From the NCBI GenBank assembly GCA_021202015.1, contig JAJQDV010000054.1, positions 1-64,000 of the forward strand: a stretch of 64,000 bases of DNA. The letters are read 5' to 3'. This document shows positions 43,232 to 51,597 of the stretch, in pieces. This DNA comes from Clostridiales bacterium (GTDB lineage Bacteria; Bacillota; Clostridia; Lachnospirales; Lachnospiraceae). The notes beneath the pieces were generated by a model. It was not told the origin of the DNA, ran no database searches, and saw only the letters and a program-made list of their open reading frames with translations. The position numbers and the translations under genes were made by a program. The first letter of the stretch is position 1, and every line of letters begins with the position of its first letter.

Positions 43232-45238
43232 ATGATTACGTATATGTGCAAGTATGCACCGATTGAGATAATCGAAGCCTTCGGCGACACTGTAGCTCTG
43301 ATGGAACCACACGTCACGAATTTTACACAGGCGGACACGCTGATGCATCCGAATACATGCTCTTTTGTGAAAGCGGTTCTGGAAGAGTTCGAAAACAGCG
43401 CTTACGAGGGCATGCTTTTTACGTCCTGCTGCGACAGCTCGAGACGCATGTTCGACACACTGAGACGCCTCCATCCGGAAAAATTTTTCTTCTGCTTCGA
43501 CCTGCCGCGGAAGGTAAACGATTATACCGTTTCCCTCTATGCAGCGCAGATCACAGATCTGATCCGGAAATACAGCGCTTTTTCCGGAAAGTCTTTTGAC
43601 CCGAAAAAGCTCGCGAAGAGATGCAATGCGGAGTTTGATATGCAGATCCGGAAAAAAGAGCTCCTTAAGGACGGTATGATCCCGAAGAAAAATACCGACC
43701 TGAAGGTCTGCCTTGCAGGGGCACGGCCGGGTTCCGGGATCAAGCGGCTGATCGAAAATCTCGGGGCGGAGATCACCCTCGACCTGACCTGCACCGGCAT
43801 CTGCAGGGAATATCGGGCAGACGGGGAGAATGTACTGCAAAGTTATGCGGACAGCCTGCTGAACCAGCTTCCGTGCATGCGGATGCACAGGTCAGACGGT
43901 CGAAAGCAACGCTTATCCGAACTGGCAGATGATCTGGACGGCATCATTTACCACACAGTGAAGTTCTGCGATATCTACTCCTATGAATATGCAGATTTGA
44001 AGAAAAGCAGCGATTTTCCCATTGTGAAGCTGGAGACCGACGCGACCAGCCAGTGCGCCGGGCAGATCCTGACCCGGGTGGAGGCATTCCTGGAATCCCT
44101 GCGGGCACGAAAGGAACCGCACGAATCCGACAGACAGAGCGCAAAAAAACCGGCTGCATTCTCCCGAAACGAAGAAACAGAAGAATGGAATGACAGCTTC
44201 GCCGAAAGCAAACCGGCAAACCCGCGTGAAACAACCGGGAGCAAAAAAACAGTGGAACCCTGCCGCGTATGCTGTGACCGGGATACGTCGGCCGCAGCCC
44301 GCCTGTCCGTGGACGATATAAAGCAAGATCAATTCGATCAGATTTCCGGAAAATGTCCTGCAGAAATCGAAACCGAAGGCAAAATATCACAAAATCCACC
44401 TTCCGTCAAAACGACATCATCCGAAGTAAAAAACATCTCGCCACACAGAAACAAAGGAGAACACCCGATGTATGTTATGGGAATCGACAGCGGCTCTACC
44501 TCAACGAACGCGGTCATCATCAACGAAAAAAAAGACATCCTCTCCTGGGCGGTCATCCGCACCGGAGCCAAAAGCGGTGAGAGTGCGGAGCGCATCCTGC
44601 AGGAGATCCTGGCAAAAGCACATCTGAAGCGGGAGGATCTGACCCGAATCGTATCTACGGGATACGGACGCGTCAGCATCCCCTTTGCCGACCGGAATGT
44701 TACTGAGATCAGCTGCCACGGGAAGGGCGCTCACTTCCTGAATCCCGCCGTTCGCACGATTCTGGATATCGGCGGTCAGGACAGTAAGGCCATCCGCCTG
44801 AATGAACGGGGTGATGTGACAGATTTTGTCATGAATGACAAATGCGCCGCCGGAACCGGACGTTTTCTGGAAATGATGGCGAGGACTCTGGAGATCGGCA
44901 TCGATGAGCTCGGACCGATTTCCCTCCGGGCGAAAGAAAATATCGAGATCAGCAGCATGTGTTCCGTCTTTGCGGAGTCGGAGGTTATCTCCCTGATCGC
45001 GCAGAACAAAGAAACCGCGGACATCGCCCACGGCATCCACAAGGCTATAGCGGGAAAGGCCATCTCCCTGATGAAGAGAGTCGGTCTGGAAAAAGAGTTT
45101 ATGATGACCGGCGGAGTCGCGAAAAACCCCGGCGTGGTAAAAGTCCTGGAGGAACAGCTCGGCGCCTCACTCTATATCTATGAACAGCCGGAGATCGTCG
45201 GCGCACTCGGCGCAGCCTTATTCGGACTGATGGGCTGA
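43232..45238 (+). CDS. Dehydratase subunit fused to its activase
   Basis: 668 residues in three parts. Residues 1-300 resemble the second HgdA/B-type subunit (TSCCDSSRRMFDTLRR; HTVKFCDIYSYEY). Residues 300-410 are a polar linker rich in Lys, Glu and Ser. Residues 413-668 are a complete HgdC-type activase: ASKHA ATP-binding GIDSGSTSTN, TGYGR, DIGGQDSKAI, and the two cysteines that bridge the dimer cluster in NDKCAAGTGR and SSMCSVFAESE. Methionine 413 (44468) has AAGGAGA 7 bases before it, so free activase is probably also made. The activase injects an electron with ATP hydrolysis. Confidence 0.88.
   Translation: MITYMCKYAPIEIIEAFGDTVALMEPHVTNFTQADTLMHPNTCSFVKAVLEEFENSAYEGMLFTSCCDSSRRMFDTLRRLHPEKFFFCFDLPRKVNDYTVSLYAAQITDLIRKYSAFSGKSFDPKKLAKRCNAEFDMQIRKKELLKDGMIPKKNTDLKVCLAGARPGSGIKRLIENLGAEITLDLTCTGICREYRADGENVLQSYADSLLNQLPCMRMHRSDGRKQRLSELADDLDGIIYHTVKFCDIYSYEYADLKKSSDFPIVKLETDATSQCAGQILTRVEAFLESLRARKEPHESDRQSAKKPAAFSRNEETEEWNDSFAESKPANPRETTGSKKTVEPCRVCCDRDTSAAARLSVDDIKQDQFDQISGKCPAEIETEGKISQNPPSVKTTSSEVKNISPHRNKGEHPMYVMGIDSGSTSTNAVIINEKKDILSWAVIRTGAKSGESAERILQEILAKAHLKREDLTRIVSTGYGRVSIPFADRNVTEISCHGKGAHFLNPAVRTILDIGGQDSKAIRLNERGDVTDFVMNDKCAAGTGRFLEMMARTLEIGIDELGPISLRAKENIEISSMCSVFAESEVISLIAQNKETADIAHGIHKAIAGKAISLMKRVGLEKEFMMTGGVAKNPGVVKVLEEQLGASLYIYEQPEIVGALGAALFGLMG
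44454..44470 (+). promoter_or_regulatory. Internal ribosome site and start for the activase
   Basis: AAGGAGA (44454-44460) lies 7 bases before ATG 44468-44470, in frame, exactly where the 256-residue activase domain begins. It looks like the retained start of a once-separate gene. Confidence 0.65.
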
Positions 45239-45258
45239 CGCGTTCTCATTCCGGCAAA

Positions 45259-45356
45259 CTGCCTGTTCCCGTCCCGGGGTGCGTTGTGCCGCCTTTTCCG
45301 GCACGATCCGGAAGATGTGTCAATCTGCCTGTTCCCATCCCGGGGTACACTGTGCC
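45259..45356. repeat. Direct repeat of a gene's 3' end
   Basis: CTGCCTGTTCCC.TCCCGGGGT occurs at 45259 and 45325, about 32 bases alike with 66 bases between starts. The right copy encodes the end of the phosphatase-like protein, and the left copy lies past its stop in the same frame. Confidence 0.6.
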
Positions 45357-45802
45357 TCCATCGTATTCAGACACTCCGCCAGCTTATGAATCGTATTGTT
45401 CAGCGTCTCCATGCAGATCTCATACTGGATCATATCTCCCCCGTATGGATCGATGATCTCCAGCTCATCTCCGGTCACCTCTGTCAGCACATATACGTTC
45501 TGCGCACCCTCCATCTCCATGACCTTCTCGATCAGATCCCGATGGAAGGTGAGGATCAGTGTGTCCTCCGAGAAATCCTCCGGAGTGAGCGGATTCGCCC
45601 GGTATCCGGGCATGGCTATTCCGTATCCTGCCAATACCTCCTCTGCCTTGGGATTCATCGGCTCCGGAAACAGAACAACCAGACCTTTCGCCTCCACATC
45701 TACCGAATTCCGGAGGTCTTCTCTCTGTAAAAGCGCCATTGCCATCGGTTCCCGGCAGGTCGCCCGTTTCCCGACGAAAATAACTTTTTTTAAATTTTTC
45801 AT
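45320..45802 (-). CDS. Low-molecular-weight phosphatase homologue without nucleophile
   Basis: 160 residues with the LMW protein-phosphatase fold. The phosphate loop, normally V-C-x-G-N-x-C-R-S, reads FVGKRATCREPM, so the first, catalytic cysteine is glycine while the second cysteine and the arginine remain. The general acid loop IIDPYGGD is intact. It follows sua5, where many Firmicutes carry the arginine phosphatase YwlE. I recall related clostridial homologues that also lack the cysteine, so it may act by binding rather than hydrolysis. The start is the ATG after AGAGGAAA. Confidence 0.75.
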   Translation of the reverse strand: MKNLKKVIFVGKRATCREPMAMALLQREDLRNSVDVEAKGLVVLFPEPMNPKAEEVLAGYGIAMPGYRANPLTPEDFSEDTLILTFHRDLIEKVMEMEGAQNVYVLTEVTGDELEIIDPYGGDMIQYEICMETLNNTIHKLAECLNTMEAQCTPGWEQAD

Positions 45803-45842
45803 AAGATTTCCTCTTGTTTCGGATATTATTTCCAAAATACCA

Positions 45843-46967
45843 TTATATTTCCATTATATGCTGTCCGGCCGCTTTTCGCAGACGGTTCATGACCGCGCTG
45901 CCGATCCGCAGATCGGAAAAGCTCTCCGCGTAAATCCGATCCGCACCAAGCGCATCCATCTCCCGCAGCGCCGCATACAGCCCCTGCGCGATGCTGTCCT
46001 CATCCTCACGGCTTCCGATATACTTTACGATATCCGCCTGATACCGTCCCCGCGACTCCAAAGCACAGAGCACACCTGTTTTCTCTCCGCGCTGATGATT
46101 TTCTTCCGCCAGGGCATTGATCCGCTCCGCCACTTTTCGCGGGTCCCCGCTGACGATCACAAGCTCCGCCTTCGGCGCGTAATGCCGGTATTTCATCCCC
46201 GGCGCCTTTGGTCTTACCTGCGCGTCCGCCGCGAGAAAACCCGGATCCTCCCGGACAGCCCCGATCACATCAGCGATCATCTCCTTCGTTATATATCCCG
46301 GGCGCAGGATCATCGGAATCTCTTCCGCAGATCGCCCGCCGCCATCTCTCCCGGAAATCCCGTCGGCTGTCCGCCTGTCGTCCCCTCGCATTGCAATTTC
46401 GCTCAGATCAAGAATCGTCGACTCAATCCCGATGCCGACCTCGCCGCCATCCAGAATCAGCGGAATCTTCCCGGACAGATCCTCCCACACATGCTTCGCC
46501 AGCGTGGGGCTCGGCCGGCCGGAGGTATTCGCGCTCGGCGCTGCGATATAACCGCCGCTCTCTCGGATCAGCGCCAGAGCTGCCGGGTGAGAAGGCATCC
46601 GTACCGCCACCGTATCCAGACCGCCCGTCGTCTCATAAGGAACCGCTTCGGTTTTCTGAAAAATCATGGTCAGCGGACCCGGCCAGAAGGCATCCGCCAG
46701 CGCCTTTGCCTGAGGCGGAATCTCCCGCGCGATCCGGTACAGAGCATTGAAATCGGCAATGTGCACGATCAGCGGATTATCCGAAGGCCGTCCCTTTGCT
46801 GCGTAGATCCGCTTTGCCGCCTCCGGACGCAGAGCATCCGCACCCAGACCGTACACCGTCTCCGTAGGAAATGCCACGAGACCGCCGTCTCTCAAAATCG
46901 CGGCCGCCGCCTGAATCCTGTCTTTTTCCGGATACTGCGGGTTAATTTTTTCAATTCTGGTAATCAT
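45843..46967 (-). CDS. sua5: L-threonylcarbamoyladenylate synthase, Sua5 type
   Basis: 374 residues: a YrdC catalytic domain (AAAILRDGGLVAFPTETVYG; SKRI-like AAKRIYAAKGRPSDNPLIVH; PSANTSGRPSPT) and a C-terminal Sua5 domain (PGMKYRHYAPKAELVI). It makes the threonylcarbamoyl-AMP used for t6A modification of tRNAs reading ANN codons. A Gly/Arg/Asp-rich insertion of about 20 residues follows the STILDLS segment. No Shine-Dalgarno lies before the ATG; the -10 is so close that the mRNA may be leaderless. Confidence 0.93.
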   Translation of the reverse strand: MITRIEKINPQYPEKDRIQAAAAILRDGGLVAFPTETVYGLGADALRPEAAKRIYAAKGRPSDNPLIVHIADFNALYRIAREIPPQAKALADAFWPGPLTMIFQKTEAVPYETTGGLDTVAVRMPSHPAALALIRESGGYIAAPSANTSGRPSPTLAKHVWEDLSGKIPLILDGGEVGIGIESTILDLSEIAMRGDDRRTADGISGRDGGGRSAEEIPMILRPGYITKEMIADVIGAVREDPGFLAADAQVRPKAPGMKYRHYAPKAELVIVSGDPRKVAERINALAEENHQRGEKTGVLCALESRGRYQADIVKYIGSREDEDSIAQGLYAALREMDALGADRIYAESFSDLRIGSAVMNRLRKAAGQHIMEI

Positions 46968-46974
46968 AGGGACG

Positions 46975-47003
46975 ATTATAACACAGATCTGCCGTCCTGA
47001 ACA
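46975..47003 (-). promoter_or_regulatory. sua5 promoter, possibly giving leaderless mRNA
   Basis: Leftward TATAAT (46975-46980), with a weak TGTTCA (46998-47003) 17 bases upstream. The expected start site falls at about 46968, next to the start codon at 46967. Confidence 0.45.
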
Positions 47004-47018
47004 GTGCTAACTTTTTAC

Positions 47019-47047
47019 TTGTCAACGGAAACAACATAAAGTATACT
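47019..47047 (+). promoter_or_regulatory. Promoter of galM operon
   Basis: TTGTCA (47019-47024), 17-base spacer, TATACT (47042-47047), 48 bases before the galM start. Confidence 0.7.
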
Positions 47048-47094
47048 GTTGAGGAAAAAGCAGTTATAACAGACTGTGCAGGAGGATATGCAGC

Positions 47095-48135
47095 ATGAGC
47101 ATTACAAAACATCCCTTCGGAACGACTTCCGACGGAAAAGATGCATACTTATACTGTCTGAAAAATTCGGAAGGCGCGTATGTCACCGTATGCAGCTACG
47201 GCTGCCGGATCGTCAGCATCTGTGTGCCCGACCGGGAGGGAACACTCCGGGACATATGTCTCGGATACGATACACTGGAAGAATATGAAAAGGATACCGC
47301 CAGCTTCGGCGCCGTGGTGGGACGGCACGCGAACCGCATCGGAAAGGGAGAGTTCACGCTGAACGGCGTCTTCTACCGTCTCGCCGTCAACAACGGACCG
47401 AACCATCTGCACGGCGGGCTGCGAGGATTCCACCATTATAACTGGGAGTCACAGATATCCGGCGGCACCGTCCGTTTTACCCGGACATCCCCGGACGGCG
47501 AGGAGGGCTATCCGGGTAATCTGACCATGATCGTAACCTACAGCTGGAGCGAGGACAACGAGCTGTGTATTTCCTATCAGGCGAAGTCGGATCAGGACAC
47601 GATTTTCAACACGACAAACCATACCTATTTTAATCTGGACGGCGAGGACGCCGATACCGTCCTGAATCACACGCTGATGATCAAGGCCGCTTCGTTCACC
47701 GAGACAGACGAACACAGTCTCACGACCGGAAGGATCCTGAATGTGGCAGGGACGCCGATGGATTTCACAAAAGCAAAGCCCATCGGGCGGGACATCCGGG
47801 CAGATTATTACCAGCTGCGGCATTCCCGGACCTACGACCATAACTTCATCCTGTCCGGATCGGGACTGACTGAAGCCGCCGTACTCTCCTCCGCAGAATC
47901 CGGCATCCGCCTGACCTGCTTCACCGACCAGCCCGGTCTCCAGCTCTATGTACCGGCGAAATCCCCGGCGGAGCACGGCAAGAACGGGCGCCGCTACCCC
48001 GCCTACGGAAGCGTATGCCTTGAAACCCAGCATTTCCCGAACGCCACGAGTCACCCGGAGTTTCCCTCCGTTGTGCTGACTCCCGGGGAACCGTTTTCAT
48101 CGAAGACCATCTATCATTTTTCGGTAGTGAACTGA
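47095..48135 (+). CDS. galM: Aldose 1-epimerase
   Basis: 346 residues, galactose mutarotase. Family segments are VVGRHANRIGKGEF, NNGPNHLHGGLRGF with a substrate-binding His, TNHTYFNLDG with the catalytic His, SRTYDHNFIL, and TDQPGLQLY with SVCLETQHFPN carrying the catalytic Glu. It interconverts alpha and beta anomers of hexoses. AGGAGG precedes the ATG. The BMP-domain gene begins 31 bases after its stop, so it may lead an operon. Confidence 0.95.
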   Translation: MSITKHPFGTTSDGKDAYLYCLKNSEGAYVTVCSYGCRIVSICVPDREGTLRDICLGYDTLEEYEKDTASFGAVVGRHANRIGKGEFTLNGVFYRLAVNNGPNHLHGGLRGFHHYNWESQISGGTVRFTRTSPDGEEGYPGNLTMIVTYSWSEDNELCISYQAKSDQDTIFNTTNHTYFNLDGEDADTVLNHTLMIKAASFTETDEHSLTTGRILNVAGTPMDFTKAKPIGRDIRADYYQLRHSRTYDHNFILSGSGLTEAAVLSSAESGIRLTCFTDQPGLQLYVPAKSPAEHGKNGRRYPAYGSVCLETQHFPNATSHPEFPSVVLTPGEPFSSKTIYHFSVVN

Positions 48136-48166
48136 CACCGACGACTGCAAAAGGAGGTTCTTATCC

Positions 48167-50122
48167 ATGCCGCAGGCCGAATATGCAGCTGCCCTCAAAG
48201 CAGGAAAAAAAGATATACAGACCCGGGCCGCCGCCGGTCTTCCCACGGAACTCCCGGCACTGGACGCTCTTCTGGAGGGCATTGAGATCCGGGGAGAGAC
48301 GCCCCTCGGGTTGGTAGACATCCCGACCGCACAGATCGTCGGGACAAAGACCAGGAGCCGCACCACCTCCTTCGCACCGAATTTTATGCCGATTCTGGAC
48401 GAAGGATCAGAGTTTGCCATGAAATGGGACAGCCTGTGCGGCGCCCACTTAAACGAAGGCATCCGTGAACCGATCAAAGCCTATGAGTACTTAAACAGAT
48501 ACTATGTCCTGGAGGGGAATAAGCGCGTCAGCGTCATGAAATATTTCGGCGCCGCCAGCATTCCCGGCTATGTGACCCGCATCATCCCGGCCTGGAAGGA
48601 TACCCCGGAGATCCGGATCTACTATGAATTTCTGGATTTTTATAATGAAACGAACATCGGCCAGATCGGGTTCACACGGGAAGGCAGCTACCGGAAGCTC
48701 ACCCATCTGACCGGTCACAGAAGCAACGAACGATGGAGTCTGAACGACCGCATTGATTTTCGCTCCTGCTTCAACCTTTTTACGGAAGCATTTGAGGATC
48801 TGGGCGGCAAAAAGCTGTCCTGCACGGCCGGCGACGCTTTTCTGACCTATCTGAGCCTTTACGGATACGAAGCCGCAAAGCAGGAGACCTCCGCCGGATT
48901 CAGAAACAACCTGAAGAAGCTCTGGGAAGAGATCGAACTGAACTTCCGCGATGCCGCCCCGGAGGAAAAACTTGACATGAAGCTCGATCCGACGCCGGAT
49001 CCCAGAAAAGGCCTGATCTCAAAGGTTCTGACTGCCCCTTCCTCCTCCGCGAAAAAAGTGACGCGGATCGCATTTATCCATACGAAGACAACCGACTCTT
49101 CCAGCTGGACCTACGCCCACGAGCTGGGGCGCATGTATGTCAACGACGTATTTCACGGTGAGGTTATAACCTCTGCCTACGAGAATAATATAACAGACGC
49201 CGACGCCCTGTCCGCCATCGAACGGGCGATCGCGGACGGCAATACCGTTATTTTCACGACAACGCCCGTATTTCTCACCGCCAGCATCAAGTCGGCGATC
49301 GAACACCCGGAGGTTCGGATTTTAAACTGTTCTCTGAACACCTCGCACAAATACATACGCACCTACTATGCCCGGATGTTTGAGGCAAAGCTGTTGAACG
49401 GTGTCCTGGCAGGGATCCTGACGGACACAAACCGGATCGGCTATATCGCCGATTATCCCATCACCAGCGTACCGGCCACCATCGACGCCTTTGCCATCGG
49501 TGTAAAAATGGTAAATCCGCAGGCCCGGATCTTTCTGGAATGGTCCACCACAAAGGAAAACGAGGGCGTCAACCTGACAGAGAAGTTTTACAATATGGGG
49601 GCCACCTATATCTCCCATCTGGATATGATCGTTCCCCGACGCGCCACGCGGCAGTACGGTCTGTACCATATCCATGACGGAGAACTGATCAACCTGGCCT
49701 TCCCGGTACTGGACTGGGGGAAATACTACGAACGCATTATCCGGAATATCCTGCTCGGCACCTGGAATGCCGAGAGTAAATCCGACGCAAAAAAAGCCGT
49801 CAGCTATTTCTGGGGCATGTCCTCCGGAGTCGTTGACGTCGTCTGGTCTCATACGATCCCTTCGGAAACCAGAAACCTGCTGGAGTCACTGAAACGCTCC
49901 ATCACCCGCTATGATTTCAAACCGTTCAGCGGCATTCTGCATTCTCAGGAAGGTACCGTGCAGCCGGATCCCCAGGGCAGTCTGTCCACAAGCGAGATCA
50001 TCGCCATCGACTGGCTGGCGGACAATATCGAGGGAAACATTCCCTCGGTCAATGACCTGATCCCGGGCGCACAGGCTGTCGTCCGGCAGGAGGGGATCCG
50101 CAGGGAGGATGATACCGAATGA
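48167..50122 (+). CDS. Cytosolic BMP-domain protein with ParB-like N-terminus
   Basis: 651 residues without signal peptide, lipobox or membrane helix. Residues 1-290 are a helical region that contains YVLEGNKRVSVMKYFGA near 120, like the E-G-x-R-R motif of ParB/sulfiredoxin domains. Residues 300-560 match the BMP (PnrA-like) nucleoside-binding domain: VTRIAFIHTK, TYAHELGRMYVNDVF, EVRILNCSL and GVLAGILTDTNRIGYIADYP. That domain normally serves as an extracellular ABC binding protein; here it should be cytosolic. AAAGGAGG precedes the ATG. Its stop overlaps the phosphoesterase start by 4 bases. Function unknown; nucleoside or nucleotide sensing is an inference. Confidence 0.82.
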   Translation: MPQAEYAAALKAGKKDIQTRAAAGLPTELPALDALLEGIEIRGETPLGLVDIPTAQIVGTKTRSRTTSFAPNFMPILDEGSEFAMKWDSLCGAHLNEGIREPIKAYEYLNRYYVLEGNKRVSVMKYFGAASIPGYVTRIIPAWKDTPEIRIYYEFLDFYNETNIGQIGFTREGSYRKLTHLTGHRSNERWSLNDRIDFRSCFNLFTEAFEDLGGKKLSCTAGDAFLTYLSLYGYEAAKQETSAGFRNNLKKLWEEIELNFRDAAPEEKLDMKLDPTPDPRKGLISKVLTAPSSSAKKVTRIAFIHTKTTDSSSWTYAHELGRMYVNDVFHGEVITSAYENNITDADALSAIERAIADGNTVIFTTTPVFLTASIKSAIEHPEVRILNCSLNTSHKYIRTYYARMFEAKLLNGVLAGILTDTNRIGYIADYPITSVPATIDAFAIGVKMVNPQARIFLEWSTTKENEGVNLTEKFYNMGATYISHLDMIVPRRATRQYGLYHIHDGELINLAFPVLDWGKYYERIIRNILLGTWNAESKSDAKKAVSYFWGMSSGVVDVVWSHTIPSETRNLLESLKRSITRYDFKPFSGILHSQEGTVQPDPQGSLSTSEIIAIDWLADNIEGNIPSVNDLIPGAQAVVRQEGIRREDDTE

Positions 50123-50709
50123 AGATCATGGCGATCGCCGACGTCGAATCCCCGGCGCTCTGGGAACATTATAACGAAAATCGTCTGCGCGGCGTCGACC
50201 TGATCGTCTCCTGCGGAGATCTGGATCCCCGCTATCTGTCATTCCTGGTCACCTTTGCCAACATTCCCCTTTACTATGTGCACGGGAATCATGACGAGCG
50301 CTATGACACCCTGCCTCCGGATGGCTGCGTCTGTATCGACGACAGCATCCGTGTCTTTGACGGCGTCCGTTTTCTGGGTCTGGGAGGCAGCTATCCCTAT
50401 ACCGACGGAAAATATATGTACACGGAAGCACAGATGCAGAAGCGGATCCGCAGACTCTCCCGCCAGCTCCGGAAACACGGCGGCTTCGATGTTCTCGTCA
50501 CCCACTCGCCCGCCCGCGGCATCGGAGATGCGGAAGACCTGCCCCACCGGGGCTATGAAGCGTTTTTCCCGCTGCTGGAAAAATACAGGCCGGCCTATAT
50601 GCTGCACGGTCATGTCCATATGCAGTATGATTATAAGCTGAAACGGGAAAACGCGTATCAGGACACGAAGATTATCAACGCGTATGAAAAATACTTTCTG
50701 GAAATATGA
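50119..50709 (+). CDS. Calcineurin-like metallophosphoesterase
   Basis: 196 residues, compact YfcE-like phosphoesterase. Metal-binding motifs are SCGDLDP, HGNHDERYD, VTHSPARG and LHGHVHMQYD. The first motif, usually D-x-H, reads IADVESP, so the histidine is Glu. The start codon overlaps the end of the BMP-domain gene (ATGA), with GGGAGGATG as ribosome site, so the two are translationally coupled and probably act together. The substrate is unknown; a nucleotide would fit the partner. Confidence 0.88.
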   Translation: MKIMAIADVESPALWEHYNENRLRGVDLIVSCGDLDPRYLSFLVTFANIPLYYVHGNHDERYDTLPPDGCVCIDDSIRVFDGVRFLGLGGSYPYTDGKYMYTEAQMQKRIRRLSRQLRKHGGFDVLVTHSPARGIGDAEDLPHRGYEAFFPLLEKYRPAYMLHGHVHMQYDYKLKRENAYQDTKIINAYEKYFLEI

Positions 50710-50767
50710 CTGCGTTTTTGTATCCGTATGCCTTTGCCGTATTTTATAACGAGCCGATCCTGCCCAT

Positions 50768-51460
50768 TCATCCACCCTGCGCATTCAGATAATTCACGAT
50801 TCCCTCATAAATCGCCTCAACGATCTGATTCTGATAATCCTCGTCGCAAAGCAACGCCTCCTCGGTCGGATTCGAGAGAAAACCGCACTCCACGATCACC
50901 GTGGGCACCGACGTTTTTTTCAGAATGTAGTAGCTCTCATTCGCCTTCGCCGCGCGCGTGTTTGATGGGTCCACATTCTCGACCAGGCTCTGCTGCAGAG
51001 CCCCCGCCAGCGCCTCCCCCTGCGCGGAATTCCCGTAATAAAATACCTGCGCGCCGCTGACCGAACTGTCCGTATAGCTGTTCTGGTGAATGCTGACTGC
51101 CAGAACCGGCGCAGTATTTTCTATGATCTCCACACGGTTTTTCAGGTCGGACACCTTAACGCTCTCCGCGCCCTCATCCTCCAGTCCTGTATCCTCCTCG
51201 CGGGTCATCACGATCTCAAAACCCTGTTCCTCCATATAATCCCTAAGTTTTAAAGCGATCTCCAGATTTATATCTTTTTCCTCTGTTCCGGATACACCGA
51301 CCTTTCCGGGGTCATCGCCGCCGTGCCCTGCGTCGATCACGATGACGATCGGTGACTCCTCTGCTTCCGTGCTCATCACCATCTGCGCTGACTTCGGCGC
51401 TGCGAAAATGGCTGCGGCGATTACGACCATGGCCATAATTATTTCTATTTTCTGTTTCAA
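50768..51460 (-). CDS. N-acetylmuramoyl-L-alanine amidase (CwlD-like)
   Basis: About 230 residues: an N-terminal hydrophobic signal or anchor, then an Amidase_3 domain. Zinc ligands and catalytic residues are in VIDAGHGGDDPG, INLEIALKL, VSIHQNSY and VIVECGFLSN. It cleaves the amide between muramic acid and the stem peptide. Size and layout fit CwlD, which acts on spore cortex, but a vegetative role is possible. The start is probably TTG at 51460, 8 bases after GAGGAG; a GTG 9 bases earlier is too close to that site. Confidence 0.9.
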   Translation of the reverse strand: MKQKIEIIMAMVVIAAAIFAAPKSAQMVMSTEAEESPIVIVIDAGHGGDDPGKVGVSGTEEKDINLEIALKLRDYMEEQGFEIVMTREEDTGLEDEGAESVKVSDLKNRVEIIENTAPVLAVSIHQNSYTDSSVSGAQVFYYGNSAQGEALAGALQQSLVENVDPSNTRAAKANESYYILKKTSVPTVIVECGFLSNPTEEALLCDEDYQNQIVEAIYEGIVNYLNAQGG

Positions 51461-51597
51461 GGGAAACACTCCTCAGGTTCGCCATCCGTAAAAGATATGA
51501 CACAATCTGCCGTCCTATGTTGAATCATTCGCAAAACATTGAATTTCGGCATCGCATCGTATATAATAATCTGAACTAAAACAGGAAATACATTCTC

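Noticed and set aside
42614..43888. Open frame of 424 codons on the minus strand
   Set aside because: Antisense to the dehydratase genes, whose frames carry conserved motifs.
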